Source: Micromonospora purpureochromogenes (GTDB lineage Bacteria; Actinomycetota; Actinomycetes; Mycobacteriales; Micromonosporaceae). Taken from it: DNA of 64,000 bases. Where the stretch lies: contig NZ_LT607410.1 in assembly GCF_900091515.1 (NCBI RefSeq), positions 2,604,001 through 2,668,000 of the forward strand, in the 5' to 3' direction. The notes beneath the pieces were generated by a model, which was not told where the DNA came from, did not search any database, and worked only from the letters and a program-made list of their open reading frames with translations. Each line of letters opens with the position of its first letter. The stretch's first letter is position 1. A program made the translations under genes and the position numbers. Positions 16,711-27,198 of this stretch are shown in pieces.

Positions 16711-17508
16711 ATGGGCAGGCGGGACTGGGAGCTGGTGGGCGCGCCGAACGCGCGTGATCTGGGCGGGCTGCCGGCCGCCGACGGGCGCCGGGTGCGTGCC
16801 GGGAGGCTGATCCGCACCCCGGCGCTGGGCCGGCTCACCGACGCCGACCTGCCGGTGCTGGGCAAGCTCGCCCCGGCCTGCGTGGTGGACCTGCGGGACG
16901 CCTCCGAGATGGTGGTCGCCCCGGCGGACCGGCTGGTGGGGGAGCCCCGGGTGGTGCACCTGCCGGTCCTCGACCCGGCGCACCCGGTCTTCACGTACGT
17001 CTCGGCGCTGCTGCTCGGCCACGACCTGGAGGCGTACGACGAGCTGGCCCGGGAGGGCACGCCGGCGGCGATGGCGGCGATCTACCGCTGGTTCGTTACC
17101 GGGGAGTCGGCGCGGGCGGGGTTCGGCACGGCGCTGCGGCTGGCGGCGGACGCGGACAACCTGCCGCTGCTGTTCCACTGCTCGGCCGGCAAGGACCGCA
17201 CCGGCTGGCTGGCGGTGCTGCTGCTCACCGCGTTGGACGTGGACCCCGCGGCGATCCGCGCCGACTACCTGTGCCACAACGAGCTGACCGTGAGCCTGCG
17301 CGAGGTGCTGCTGGAGGCGATGGTGGGGCGGCAGCCGGCGCTGGACCCGGAGACGGTGCGCCCGGTGCTGGAGGTGCGCCCGGAGTACCTCGACGCCGCC
17401 TACGACGAGGTGCGCCGGGTGCACGGCTCGTTCGACGCGTACCTGCGCGACGGGCTGGGCGTCACCGACGAGGTGCGCGAGGCGCTGCGGGACAACCTGC
17501 TGGAGTGA
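16711..17508 (+). CDS. Tyrosine/lipid phosphatase of the PtpB-like family
   Basis: The 265-residue protein has the N-terminal NARDLGGLPAADGRRVRAGR pattern and the P-loop HCSAGKDRTG near residue 155, the signature of PtpB-type dual-specificity phosphatases, in which the Cys is the nucleophile and the Arg binds phosphate. The K-D within the loop is typical of members active on phosphoinositides as well as phosphotyrosine. There is no secretion signal. It is divergent from the epimerase gene, and the ATG follows GGGGGAGGCCGA. The physiological substrate cannot be read from the sequence. Confidence 0.92.
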   Translation: MGRRDWELVGAPNARDLGGLPAADGRRVRAGRLIRTPALGRLTDADLPVLGKLAPACVVDLRDASEMVVAPADRLVGEPRVVHLPVLDPAHPVFTYVSALLLGHDLEAYDELAREGTPAAMAAIYRWFVTGESARAGFGTALRLAADADNLPLLFHCSAGKDRTGWLAVLLLTALDVDPAAIRADYLCHNELTVSLREVLLEAMVGRQPALDPETVRPVLEVRPEYLDAAYDEVRRVHGSFDAYLRDGLGVTDEVREALRDNLLE

Positions 17509-17514
17509 CCCGGG

Positions 17515-18381
17515 TCAGCCGGCCAGGTCGTGCCGGGCCGCCCAGACCCGCGCCGAGACGTCGGCGATCAGCCGGCAGGCGTCGTCCTCGATCTCCTCGC
17601 CGGTCGGGCCGCCGTCGGCGAGGTCGGTGGTGGTGCAGACGGCGATCACGTACGGCGGGGCGTCGTCCGGCAGGACCACGCCGGCGCCGTGCCGGACCCC
17701 CCGTACCCAGCCGTTCTTGTGCGCGATCCGGGTGCCCTCCGGCAGCCCGGCGGCCAGGTCCTCGCGGTGTTCCTGGGCCAGCAGCACGTCCCTCATCGCC
17801 GCGCAGGCGGCCGGGGAGGCCAGCGGCCCCGGGCGGGCGGCCCCGGTGACCAGCCCGCCCAACACCGCCGCGAGGTCGGCGGCGGTGACCAGGTTGGTGA
17901 TGCCGGCGTCCCGGGCGGCGAAGTCCTCGATGCCCCGGCCGGTGACGCTGTGCCGGGCCCCGGCCAGCGCCCAGGCGCGGGCCACCGCCGGCAGGCCCAC
18001 CCGGCCCAGCACGATGTTCGTGGCCAGGTTGCTGGACCGGGTGATCATCCGGTCGGCGAGCCACCGCAGCGGGGCGCTCCCGCCCACCCGCGCCCACACC
18101 GCGTCGTCGTTGTCGTAGTGCTGGGCGCAGGAGAAGCGGGGCGTCCCGGGCTGCGCCGAGTCGAACTCGTTGACCACCGGGATCGGCGCGTCCAGGTCCA
18201 GCTCGCCCGCCTCGGCGGCCCGGTGCAGCGCGAGCAGCACCGCGACCTTCATCGTGCTGGCCGCGTAGTGGGTGGCGTCGGGCCGGCGGGTCCAGGTCGG
18301 TGCCGCGCCCAGCCGCCCCACGTACGCCGAGACGGTGCCGGGCACCCGGTCCAGCCGCGCGTCGAGATCATCCCAGCTCAT
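17515..18381 (-). CDS. Class A beta-lactamase-like serine hydrolase without a signal peptide
   Basis: The 288-residue protein has the penicillin-recognising motifs in order: S42-T-M-K45 (nucleophile and general base), S116-S-N118 (SDN position), E152 in GRGIEDFAARDAG at the omega-loop position, and K222-N-G224 (KTG position). Length and order fit the beta-lactamase class A/PF13354 family. The start MSWDDLDARLDRVPG is hydrophilic and there is no Sec, Tat or lipoprotein signal, whereas true beta-lactamases are exported. It may therefore be a cytoplasmic hydrolase of unknown substrate. It converges on the phosphatase gene with a six-base gap. Confidence 0.85.
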   Translation of the reverse strand: MSWDDLDARLDRVPGTVSAYVGRLGAAPTWTRRPDATHYAASTMKVAVLLALHRAAEAGELDLDAPIPVVNEFDSAQPGTPRFSCAQHYDNDDAVWARVGGSAPLRWLADRMITRSSNLATNIVLGRVGLPAVARAWALAGARHSVTGRGIEDFAARDAGITNLVTAADLAAVLGGLVTGAARPGPLASPAACAAMRDVLLAQEHREDLAAGLPEGTRIAHKNGWVRGVRHGAGVVLPDDAPPYVIAVCTTTDLADGGPTGEEIEDDACRLIADVSARVWAARHDLAG

Positions 18382-18452
18382 GCCGGAGACCGTAGCCGAT
18401 CATTCCCGGCGCGGGACAGCGCGACCCTGGTCCGGGCGCCTACCGTGCCGAC

Positions 18453-19124
18453 ATGACGGTTGCCGCCTACGACGCCCACGCCGACTGGTACGAAGAGTTC
18501 GCCTCCGACACCGCCGCCGACTACATGACCCGGGTCCGCCGGCAGCTCGCCGACCTGCTCGGCCCCGGCCACGGCCGCTGCCTCGACCTATGCTGCGGCA
18601 CCGGGGCGCACGCCGCCGAGCTGCGTCGACTGGGCTGGGAGCCGGTCGGCGTCGACCTTTCCGGCGGGCAGCTCCGGCACGCCCGCGCCCGGCTGCCGGT
18701 GACCCGGGGCGACGCCGCCGCGCTGCCGGTCGCCGACTCGGCGCTGCCGGCGGTGGCCTGCGTGCTCGCCCACACCGACGTGCCCGACTACCCGGCGGTG
18801 ATCGCCGAGGCGGCCCGGGTGCTGGCGCCCGGCGGGCGCTTCGTCCACGTCGGGATGCACCCGTGCTTCATCGGCCCGTTCGCCGACCGGTCCGACCCCG
18901 GGCGGATCGTGGTCGACGGCGGCTACGCCGAGCGGGAACGCAGCTTCCGGGTCTGGTCGACGCACGGGGTGCGGGCCCGGGTCGGCGCCTGGCACGTACC
19001 CCTGGCCGACCTGCTCAACGCGGTCACCGCCGCCGGCCTCACGCTGACCCGGACCACCGAGTCCGGGTCCGGCCCGGTGCCGGACCTCTTCGCCCTGCTG
19101 GCCGTCAAACCGGGCCGAGGGTGA
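18453..19124 (+). CDS. Class I SAM-dependent methyltransferase
   Basis: The 223-residue protein has the SAM-binding motif I LDLCCGTGAHAAEL (about residues 45-58), motif II VGVDLSGGQLRHAR, and motif IV ALPAVACVLAHTD, typical of the methyltransf_11/25 group. The N-terminal YDAHADWYEEF is common in small-molecule methyltransferases. The -10 box TACCGT (18441-18446) is six bases before the ATG, so the mRNA is probably leaderless. It is divergent from the beta-lactamase-like gene. The substrate is not predictable. Confidence 0.88.
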   Translation: MTVAAYDAHADWYEEFASDTAADYMTRVRRQLADLLGPGHGRCLDLCCGTGAHAAELRRLGWEPVGVDLSGGQLRHARARLPVTRGDAAALPVADSALPAVACVLAHTDVPDYPAVIAEAARVLAPGGRFVHVGMHPCFIGPFADRSDPGRIVVDGGYAERERSFRVWSTHGVRARVGAWHVPLADLLNAVTAAGLTLTRTTESGSGPVPDLFALLAVKPGRG

Positions 19125-19155
19125 CCGACGGGCGGTGTGAGGGAGCGGGAACGGG

Positions 19156-19189
19156 CGGAGCCCGGACCGCAGGGGCGGTCCGGGCTCCG
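19156..19189 (+). terminator. Bidirectional terminator between the methyltransferase gene and typA
   Basis: A 15-bp stem with the core GAGCCCGGACCGC (19158-19170), a four-base loop AGGG and GCGGTCCGGGCTC (19175-19187) lies between converging genes. Confidence 0.85.
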
Positions 19190-19209
19190 GTGGTGTGCCG
19201 GGCGGTGGG

Positions 19210-21078
<1,869 letters not shown>

Positions 21079-21212
21079 ACCCTCCATACTCCTGTCTACG
21101 GTTGCCGGGGCACGTGTCGGGGTCACCCCCAGATGGCCCGGATCTGTGTCGGAACTCCTGTTCCGACCGTTCGCGCGGCTGGCATGCTGGCCCCCGTGTT
21201 CATGGGGACCGG

Positions 21213-22571
21213 ATGCATGACCTGCTGACCTCGCTGCAGGGCCTACCGTCCCTGCTGATCTATGTGATCGCCGCGACAGTCGTCGCGGGGGAGACCGCGG
21301 TGATCTTCGGTCTGCTGGTGCCGGGCGAGGCGACCCTGTTGCTGGTCGGCTTCTTAGCCTACGCGGGGACGCTCCGGCTTGTTCCCGCGCTGTTCGTCAT
21401 GACAGGTGCGGCGGTGATCGGAGACACACTCGCCTTCCGCTCCGGCCGCCGGTACGGCCCCCGGCTGCGCGCCAGCGGGCTGGGTAACCGGGTGGGGCCC
21501 GAGCGGTGGGCCCGGGCCGACGCGCTGCTCGGCCGGCTGGGCGGGCGGGGGGTGTTCGCGGCCCGGTGGATCGCCTTCGCCCGCACCCTGGTGCCCCGGC
21601 TGGCCGGCGCGGCCGGCCTGCCGTACCGGCGGTTCGCGCCGTGGAACCTGGCCGGGGTGGCGACCTGGGTGGGCGGCTCGGTGCTGCTCGGCTACCTGGC
21701 CGGCGAGTCGTACGAGACGGTCTCCCGGCTGCTGGGTCGGGCCACCGGGGTGGTGCTGGTGCTGCTGGCCGTGCTGGCCGCGATCGTGCTGGCCGGGCGG
21801 TGGCTGGGACGCCATCCCGACCCGGCGCGGGCGCTGCTGACCCGGGCCGCCGCCCTGCCGCCTGTGCGCTGGGTCACCGGCCGCTACGGCATCCTCTTCT
21901 TCCTGATCGCCATGCACCTCGGGCCGGGCTGGGCGCTGCTGCTCAACCTCGGCGCCGGCCTGCTGCTGCTGTCGGCGGCCGGGTTCGCCGTCGCCTGGCT
22001 GCTGGAGGCGGTGGTGCGCTTCAGCGGGCTGGCCGTGGTCGACGGCGCGATCGCGGACTGGTTCGCCCACCGCCGTACCCCGGGCGCGGTGCAGGCCGCC
22101 CTGACCACGGTCTCGGTGCTGCGGGGGTCGTTCCTGATCGTGCTGGTGGCGGTGGTGGCCGGGGTGCTCGCCTGGCGGCACCGGCCCTGGCGGGCGGACC
22201 TGCTCAGCGTCTTCGGCACGGTTGGGGCCTTCCTGCCGCTGGTGGTGCTGGCGGTGGTCGCCGACGCCACCCCGTCGGCCCGGGCGGCGGTCATGTTCCC
22301 GACGCAGAACGCGGTGGTCGCCGCGAGCCTCTGCACGCTCGCCTGGCTGGTCTCCCGCGACGCCCGCTGGCCGGTGGCGGTGGCCGCCTGGACGGCGGCG
22401 GCGGCCGGCATCGCCGTGCTCGGCGGGGCCCGTCTCTACCTGGGCTGGAGCACGGCCAGCGGAACGGTCACCTCGGTGCTGCTCGGGGTGGCCTGGACGG
22501 CGGTGTTCGTGGTCGCCTGGGCCACCCGGGACCGGGCGGTACGCGCCACCGGCGCCCCACCGCCCCGGTAG
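21213..22571 (+). CDS. DedA-PAP2 fusion membrane protein with degenerate PAP2 active site
   Basis: The 452-residue protein has an N-terminal DedA (SNARE-associated/VTT) domain, about 1-200: [20 protein letters not shown] and [20 protein letters not shown] match the family's re-entrant loops. The C-terminal half (about 225-440) has the topology of PAP2 phosphatases, but the catalytic positions are altered. The loop that normally reads PSGH appears as [12 protein letters not shown], and the SRxYLGxHWxxD loop appears as [14 protein letters not shown]. Both histidines and the aspartate are missing, so it is probably not an active phosphatase. It could be a lipid transporter or flippase-like protein. 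The start is ATG 21213 after GGGGACCGG. Confidence 0.85.
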   Translation: MHDLLTSLQGLPSLLIYVIAATVVAGETAVIFGLLVPGEATLLLVGFLAYAGTLRLVPALFVMTGAAVIGDTLAFRSGRRYGPRLRASGLGNRVGPERWARADALLGRLGGRGVFAARWIAFARTLVPRLAGAAGLPYRRFAPWNLAGVATWVGGSVLLGYLAGESYETVSRLLGRATGVVLVLLAVLAAIVLAGRWLGRHPDPARALLTRAAALPPVRWVTGRYGILFFLIAMHLGPGWALLLNLGAGLLLLSAAGFAVAWLLEAVVRFSGLAVVDGAIADWFAHRRTPGAVQAALTTVSVLRGSFLIVLVAVVAGVLAWRHRPWRADLLSVFGTVGAFLPLVVLAVVADATPSARAAVMFPTQNAVVAASLCTLAWLVSRDARWPVAVAAWTAAAAGIAVLGGARLYLGWSTASGTVTSVLLGVAWTAVFVVAWATRDRAVRATGAPPPR

Positions 22572-22597
22572 CCGCGTCCCGGCCCCGCTGGACCGGC

Positions 22598-22688
22598 GCC
22601 TCGTGACGTCAGTGCCGCGCCGGGCCGGGACGCGACGGGCGCCCCGGGGCCTCGTGACGTGAGTGCCGCGCCGGGCCGGGACGCGACG
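22598..22688. repeat. Two direct copies of a 40-bp sequence
   Basis: The 40-bp units at 22598-22637 and 22649-22688 start GCCTCGTGACGT and differ at one position; the period is 51 bp. They lie between the converging DedA-PAP2 and MMPL genes. Their core CAGTGCCGCG recurs at the very 3' end of the MMPL gene (from 22711), so the repeat may have come from duplication of that gene end. I see no gene or terminator stem in it. Confidence 0.8.
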
Positions 22689-22710
22689 CGCGGCCCGGCC
22701 CCGGGAACGG

Positions 22711-24837
22711 TCAGTGCCGCGCGGCGACGGGCTCCGGCTGCACCGGCGCGTCGGGCGCGGGAACGCGGTGGATGCGGCCCGGCGCCCAGAATCGGTCACC
22801 CAGCAGGAAGGCCAGCGCCGGGACGAGGACCGTGCGCACCAGCAGGGTGTCGAGCAGCACACCGATGCAGACGATGATCCCGACCTGGGTCAGCGTGATC
22901 AGCGGCAGCACGCCGAGGACGGCGAAGACCGCGGCGAGCAGGATGCCGGCGCTGGTGATGACCCCGCCGGTGACCCGGAGCGCGGAGAGCAGGCCGTCCC
23001 GGGTGCCCGCGCTGCGGGCGTCCTCCCGGGCCCGGGTGACCAGGAAGATGTTGTAGTCCACGCCGAGCGCCACCAGGAACACGAACGCGATCAGCAGGAC
23101 GCCGCTGTCCAGCGCCGGGAACCCGAGGACGTGGTCGAAGAGCAGCCACGCCGCGCCGAGGCTGGCGAAGAACGACGCGATGACGGTGAGCACCAGCAGC
23201 ACCGGGGCGACCAGGCCCCGCAGCAGCAGCACCAGCACTGCGCCGACGAGCAGCAGGATGATCGGCAGGATCATCCGCAGGTCCTTCCCGTCGGCCTCGG
23301 TCGAGTCGTACGTGGCGGCCACCGGGCCGCCGACCACCGCCCCGGCGAACTCGTCCGCGCCGTCGACCGCGGCCGGGGCGGAGCCGGGGACCGCGGCGAC
23401 CGCGTCCCGCAGCGCCTCGATCGCCCGGTCGGAGGCGGCGGTGCCCGGCTCGGCCGCCAGCACGACGTCGACCTGGGCGATGCCGGCGCCCGCCTCGCCG
23501 GGCCGGGCGGACGCGACGCCGGGGACGGCCGCCGCGGCGGCCGTGACGGCCGGTGCCGCCGCGGGGGTGGTGAGCACGGCGACCGGCTGGGTGGTTCCGG
23601 CCGGGAACGCCTTCGCCAGCGTCTCGGCGCCGGCGACGGCCTCGGGCTTCACCCGGAACTGCTCGGTCTCGGACAGTCCGGTGCGGATGCCGAGCCCACC
23701 GAGCGCCAGGCCGGCGAGCAGCAGCGTGGCGAGGACGGCGACCGGGGCCGGCCGACGGACGACGGCGGCGCCGAGGCGGCCCCACAGCCGGCCCTCCCGC
23801 GTCGCGCTGCCGGCCCGGGGGACGAACGGCCAGAACAGGCCCCGGCCGAAGATCACCAGCGCGGCGGGGAGGACGAAGAGCGCGGAGAGCATGGCGAAGA
23901 CCACACCGGTGGCGCAGGCCACCGCGAGGGCCCGGTTGAGCTCCCGCTCGGACAGCAGCAGGGTGAGCACGCCCAGGACCACGGTGATGCCGCTGGCCAG
24001 GATCGGCTCGGCGGTGCGGCGCAGGGCGGCCCGCATGGCGACGAAGCGGTCCTCCTCGCGGCGCAGCTCCTCCCGGTAGCGCGCGATGATCAGCAGCGCG
24101 TAGTCGGTGGCGGCGCCGAAGACCAGCACGCTGGCGATGCCGGTGACGGCGCCGCCGGGCATGTTGATGCCGAGCGCCGGGACGATCGTGTCGAGGGCGC
24201 GCAGGGTGAGCTGCTCGGTCGCCGCGACGACGACCAGCGGCACGATCCACAGGAACGGGCTGCGGTAGGTGATCAGCAGCAGCAGCGCGACCACGGCGGC
24301 GGTGACCAGGAGCAGCGTGGTGTCGGCGCCCTCGAAGACCTTGGTGAGGTCGGCGGTGAAGGCCGGCCCGCCGGTCACCTGCACCGCGAGCCCGTCGGGC
24401 AGGCCGGCCAGGGCGGCGCGGAGCTGGTCGACCGTCTGCCCGACCTGCTCCTGACCACCGGCGGTGGACAGCGGTACGGCGACCAGCGCCACCGTGCCGT
24501 CCGGGGCGACCTGCGGCGGGCTGACCCGCCCGCCGACGGCCAACCGGGCCAGTTCGCCCGAGCGCGCGGTCAGCGCGGCGCGGTCGGCCTCGGTGAGCGC
24601 CCCGCCGTCGGCGCGGCTGAGCACCACGATCGCCGGCTGGGTGTCGCTGGAGGGCAGTTCGTCCTGGAGGCGCTCGACCTGGGTCGACTGCCACTCGACC
24701 GACAGGCCGGTGGCGGAGACCGGGTCGGGATTGGCGGGCTTCGGCAGCCCGAAGACCGCCGCGCCGACGACGAGCGCGGCTACCACGGTGAGCCAGGCGG
24801 CCAGCCGGCCGCGGGCGACGCGGGTGAACACAGACAT
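22711..24837 (-). CDS. MMPL/RND-family membrane transporter
   Basis: The 708-residue protein has about 12 transmembrane helices in two homologous halves, each with a large extracytoplasmic loop, typical of MMPL proteins. Family motifs are VFGAATDYALLIIARYREEL in half 1 and ALGVDYNIFLVTRAREDARS in half 2, carrying the G-x-x-x-D-Y proton-relay residues. The substrate is a lipid or a small toxic molecule. The divergent MarR gene and two shared operator palindromes indicate repression relieved by a ligand, as in drug or lipid exporters. The start ATG 24837 leaves a 157-bp shared control region. Confidence 0.93.
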   Translation of the reverse strand: MSVFTRVARGRLAAWLTVVAALVVGAAVFGLPKPANPDPVSATGLSVEWQSTQVERLQDELPSSDTQPAIVVLSRADGGALTEADRAALTARSGELARLAVGGRVSPPQVAPDGTVALVAVPLSTAGGQEQVGQTVDQLRAALAGLPDGLAVQVTGGPAFTADLTKVFEGADTTLLLVTAAVVALLLLITYRSPFLWIVPLVVVAATEQLTLRALDTIVPALGINMPGGAVTGIASVLVFGAATDYALLIIARYREELRREEDRFVAMRAALRRTAEPILASGITVVLGVLTLLLSERELNRALAVACATGVVFAMLSALFVLPAALVIFGRGLFWPFVPRAGSATREGRLWGRLGAAVVRRPAPVAVLATLLLAGLALGGLGIRTGLSETEQFRVKPEAVAGAETLAKAFPAGTTQPVAVLTTPAAAPAVTAAAAAVPGVASARPGEAGAGIAQVDVVLAAEPGTAASDRAIEALRDAVAAVPGSAPAAVDGADEFAGAVVGGPVAATYDSTEADGKDLRMILPIILLLVGAVLVLLLRGLVAPVLLVLTVIASFFASLGAAWLLFDHVLGFPALDSGVLLIAFVFLVALGVDYNIFLVTRAREDARSAGTRDGLLSALRVTGGVITSAGILLAAVFAVLGVLPLITLTQVGIIVCIGVLLDTLLVRTVLVPALAFLLGDRFWAPGRIHRVPAPDAPVQPEPVAARH

Positions 24838-24874
24838 CGGATGCCCTCACGGTCCTTCGACTTGAAATCTCGGC

Positions 24875-24891
24875 TATCAAGAGTCTTGCCG
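24875..24891. promoter_or_regulatory. MarR operator, copy 1
   Basis: TATCAAGAGTCTTGCCG has the arrangement TNTCRAG-NNT-CTTGNCR shared with copy 2 and is flanked by CTCGGC/GCCGAG arms. It overlaps the likely -10 region of the MMPL promoter on the minus strand. Confidence 0.65.
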
Positions 24892-24912
24892 AGCGAGAGC
24901 ATTGGTGCAAGT

Positions 24913-24929
24913 TGTCGAGTATCTTGACA
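24913..24929. promoter_or_regulatory. MarR operator, copy 2
   Basis: TGTCGAGTATCTTGACA is a near-perfect palindrome (extended TTGTCGAG/CTTGACAA) centred 38 bp from copy 1. It lies upstream of a TATGCT -10 candidate (24953-24958) for the marR gene, so one regulator could repress both divergent genes. Confidence 0.7.
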
Positions 24930-24994
24930 AGCGAGATTGCCGTGGGCTGCTCTATGCTGCACCCCGGGTGGTCCGACAGGGGGTACGACCAGAC

Positions 24995-25516
24995 GTGGCA
25001 GCGCACGGCATGTATCGACGGCGGGACGACCGACGCAGTCAGCTGGTCGCCGAGATCACCAGCGACCTGCGGCGGTACTCGGTGGACGCGCAGCACATCG
25101 GGCACGCCTTCGCCGGCCTGCACGGGCTCAACCCCACCGACCTGCACGCCCTGATCGCCGTCATGGACGCGGAACTGACCGGTGACCCGATCACCCCCGG
25201 GCGGCTGGGAGAGCAGCTCAACCTCTCCTCGGGCTCGGTGACCGCACTGATCGACCGGCTGGAGCGGGCCGGGCACATCCGCCGCGACCGGGACACGGCC
25301 GATCGGCGCAAGGTCTTCCTGCACTACGCCGACCAGGGCGCCGCGCTGGCGATGAGCTTCTTCGGCCCGCTCGGCCGACGCACCGACGAGGTGATGGCCC
25401 GCTTCAGCGACGAGGAGCTGGAGGTCGTGCACCGCTTCATGGCGACGATGGTCGACTCGATGCGGGCGCACCGCGACGCCGTCCGGGCCGAGTCGGCCCG
25501 CCGCCCGACGAGCTGA
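24995..25516 (+). CDS. MarR-family transcriptional regulator
   Basis: The 173-residue protein has a winged helix-turn-helix of the MarR type: LHALIAVMDAELTGDPITPG, then LGEQLNLSSGSVTALIDRLE (recognition helix, about 75-95) and the wing RRDRDTADRRKVFL. Flanking helices provide the dimer interface. It is divergent from the MMPL transporter, which it probably represses. GTG 24995 is preferred, with GGGGG 11 bases upstream; ATG 25010 is an alternative. The frame is open further upstream, through the operator region, which is not expected to be coding. Confidence 0.9.
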   Translation: MAAHGMYRRRDDRRSQLVAEITSDLRRYSVDAQHIGHAFAGLHGLNPTDLHALIAVMDAELTGDPITPGRLGEQLNLSSGSVTALIDRLERAGHIRRDRDTADRRKVFLHYADQGAALAMSFFGPLGRRTDEVMARFSDEELEVVHRFMATMVDSMRAHRDAVRAESARRPTS

Positions 25517-25836
25517 CCCGGCGCCCGGGCGAGGCGTATTTCGGCCCAGGGTTCCGCGCACCCGCGCGTCCGGCGTATCGGTGACTTTCCGTTGTGGATG
25601 CTGGGTGGCGGCGCGGGGTGACGCGGCCTGCTGCGGCCGGCGTGTCCCAGCCGGCTCACAGCTTCGTTCCATCTGAAGAGAAGCCACTTGAGCTGGGCGT
25701 TTGTTCGTTCGTCCGGTTATCGTTCAGCCAACGCCCGACGAAGTGCAGCTCGTGGTCGGGCTCGCTCCCGCACCCGTACACCGCCACGCGGTGTCACTGT
25801 CGCGCCCGGCCCCTGACCCTACGGAAGGGGGAACCC
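25517..25836. other. Intergenic region with a small 7-3-7 hairpin
   Basis: This 320-bp gap holds the upstream region of the next gene. The only clear structure is ACACCGC-CAC-GCGGTGT (25778-25794), a perfect palindrome about 43 bp before the start codon that could be an operator or an RNA hairpin. A low-GC stretch near 25690-25730 may carry the promoter, but no well-spaced -35/-10 pair is visible. No other gene is seen. Confidence 0.5.
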
Positions 25837-26721
25837 ATGACAACGGCTCCGGCCAATCTGCTGGCCGCCCGCCGCCTGTTGCTCGACAACCTCAACATCG
25901 ACCCCGACACGGCTCGCGACGACGACCTCGAACCCGGCGAGGTCGGCATCGTCGGCGATCCCGCCCATCGTGGCGGCTACCACTGCGGCTCCGACCGGGT
26001 GGTGACCAACGACTACTCGGTGGTGGAGTCCACCCGGGACTCGACCGGGCTCACCCTGTACGCCTCCGCGCTGGACGTCGGCATCTTCGAGGTCCGCTCC
26101 GGCGGTCGGACGCACAACCTGCGCACGTTCTCGACCTGGTGTGTCGCGCAGTGCGTGGCGAACACGCCGGACAGCCGCGACGTGCGCGAGATCATCTACT
26201 CACCGGACGGGAGCGTCGTCCGCCGGTGGGACCGGCTGGGCAGGCGCAGCAGCGGCGACGACTCGCACCTGTACCACACCCACTTCAGCTACTTCCGCGA
26301 CTCCACGAAGGCGAACCGGGACCAGCGACCGCTGTTCCGGCGCTATCTCACCAGCATCGGACTCCTGGAGGACGACGACATGACCCCCGAAGAGCACACC
26401 TGGCTGCAGACCGTCCACCGCAACCTGACCGTCCTGGACGGACGTAACCCGGTCGGCCAGATCTACACCCGGATTGCGCTGGGCGAGGACCACACGGACC
26501 CCGCGTTCGTCGTCCAGCACCCGACCCTGAAGTCGCTCGGCGCGCAACTCACCGCGCTGCAGACGGCGCTGACCGCGCTCGCCAACAAGGACTTCACCGA
26601 CGAGGCGGCGATCGTCCAGGGTGTGCTGGCCGGCCTCACGCCGGAGAAGATCGCCGCGGCGATCCCGCCGACCATCGCCAAACAGGTCGCCGACGAACTC
26701 GCCCGACGCATGGTCGCTTGA
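25837..26721 (+). CDS. Unassigned protein, possibly an M15-like peptidase of phage type
   Basis: The 294-residue protein is hydrophilic with no signal peptide or membrane segment. Residues 40-160 carry a cluster of possible metal ligands: GDPAHRGGYHCG (H44, H49), SALDVGIF (D80) and SHLYHTHFSYFRDS (H144, H147, H149). The H-x-H-F-S pattern resembles the last ligand loop of M15-type peptidases seen in phage lysins (HxDHVHVS). After DDDMTPEEH (about 185) a helical C-terminal part follows, with TALQTALTALANKD. This looks like a lysin or tail-type module, but the assignment is inference. The ATG follows GGAAGGGGG. It stands alone, and no other phage genes are nearby. Confidence 0.6.
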   Translation: MTTAPANLLAARRLLLDNLNIDPDTARDDDLEPGEVGIVGDPAHRGGYHCGSDRVVTNDYSVVESTRDSTGLTLYASALDVGIFEVRSGGRTHNLRTFSTWCVAQCVANTPDSRDVREIIYSPDGSVVRRWDRLGRRSSGDDSHLYHTHFSYFRDSTKANRDQRPLFRRYLTSIGLLEDDDMTPEEHTWLQTVHRNLTVLDGRNPVGQIYTRIALGEDHTDPAFVVQHPTLKSLGAQLTALQTALTALANKDFTDEAAIVQGVLAGLTPEKIAAAIPPTIAKQVADELARRMVA

Positions 26722-26771
26722 TCACGCCGGACACCGGCCGGCCGTGGTCGGACCGGTCCCGGGCACGCGCA

Positions 26772-26800
26772 GTGGCGGCGGCCGACCCGACCGCCGCCAC
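26772..26800 (+). terminator. Bidirectional terminator between the 294-residue protein gene and the cold-shock gene
   Basis: GTGGCGGCGG (26772-26781) and CCGCCGCCAC (26791-26800) form a perfect 10-bp stem with a nine-base loop, between converging genes. Confidence 0.75.
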
Positions 26801-26809
26801 CGGCACGGA

Positions 26810-27013
26810 CTACAGCGGACGGACGTTGTCCGCCTGCGGACCCTTCTGCCCCTGGGTCACCTCGAACTCGACCTTCTGGCCCTCGTTCAGTTCGCGGTAG
26901 CCGCTGGAGGCGATGGCCGAGTAGTGGACGAAGACGTCCGGGCCTCCGCCGTCCTGCTCGATGAAGCCGAAGCCCTTTTCCGAGTTGAACCACTTGACCG
27001 TGCCGGTTGCCAT
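26810..27013 (-). CDS. Cold-shock protein (CspA family)
   Basis: The 67-residue protein is one cold-shock OB fold with both RNA-binding motifs: KGFGFIEQ (RNP1) and VFVHYSAI (RNP2), starting [18 protein letters not shown]. It acts as an RNA chaperone. ATG 27013 is the canonical start, with AGGGAG in the leader. The frame stays open for 37 codons upstream, but that part does not match the family and is more likely a 5' untranslated leader, which is common for csp genes. Confidence 0.96.
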   Translation of the reverse strand: MATGTVKWFNSEKGFGFIEQDGGGPDVFVHYSAIASSGYRELNEGQKVEFEVTQGQKGPQADNVRPL

Positions 27014-27198
27014 GCATCTCTCCCTGTTCAAGACGGGTGAGCACCCGCGTGTCGACGGATGATCGCCCTGTATCTCCCCGAGGGTAACCGGCGGAACGCT
27101 CGTTCGCTGGCTGAAGTGCCGCAAGGCGGCGAAGAGAAAAATCGCGAGTCGGACGCGAAAGCCGCGCGATGCCGGGTCGGCTCCGGCATGCTCGACCG

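Noticed and set aside
22796..25687. 963-codon open frame across the MMPL and MarR genes
   Set aside because: It is out of frame with two clear genes, crosses their operators and has Arg/Pro/Gly-rich low-complexity sequence.
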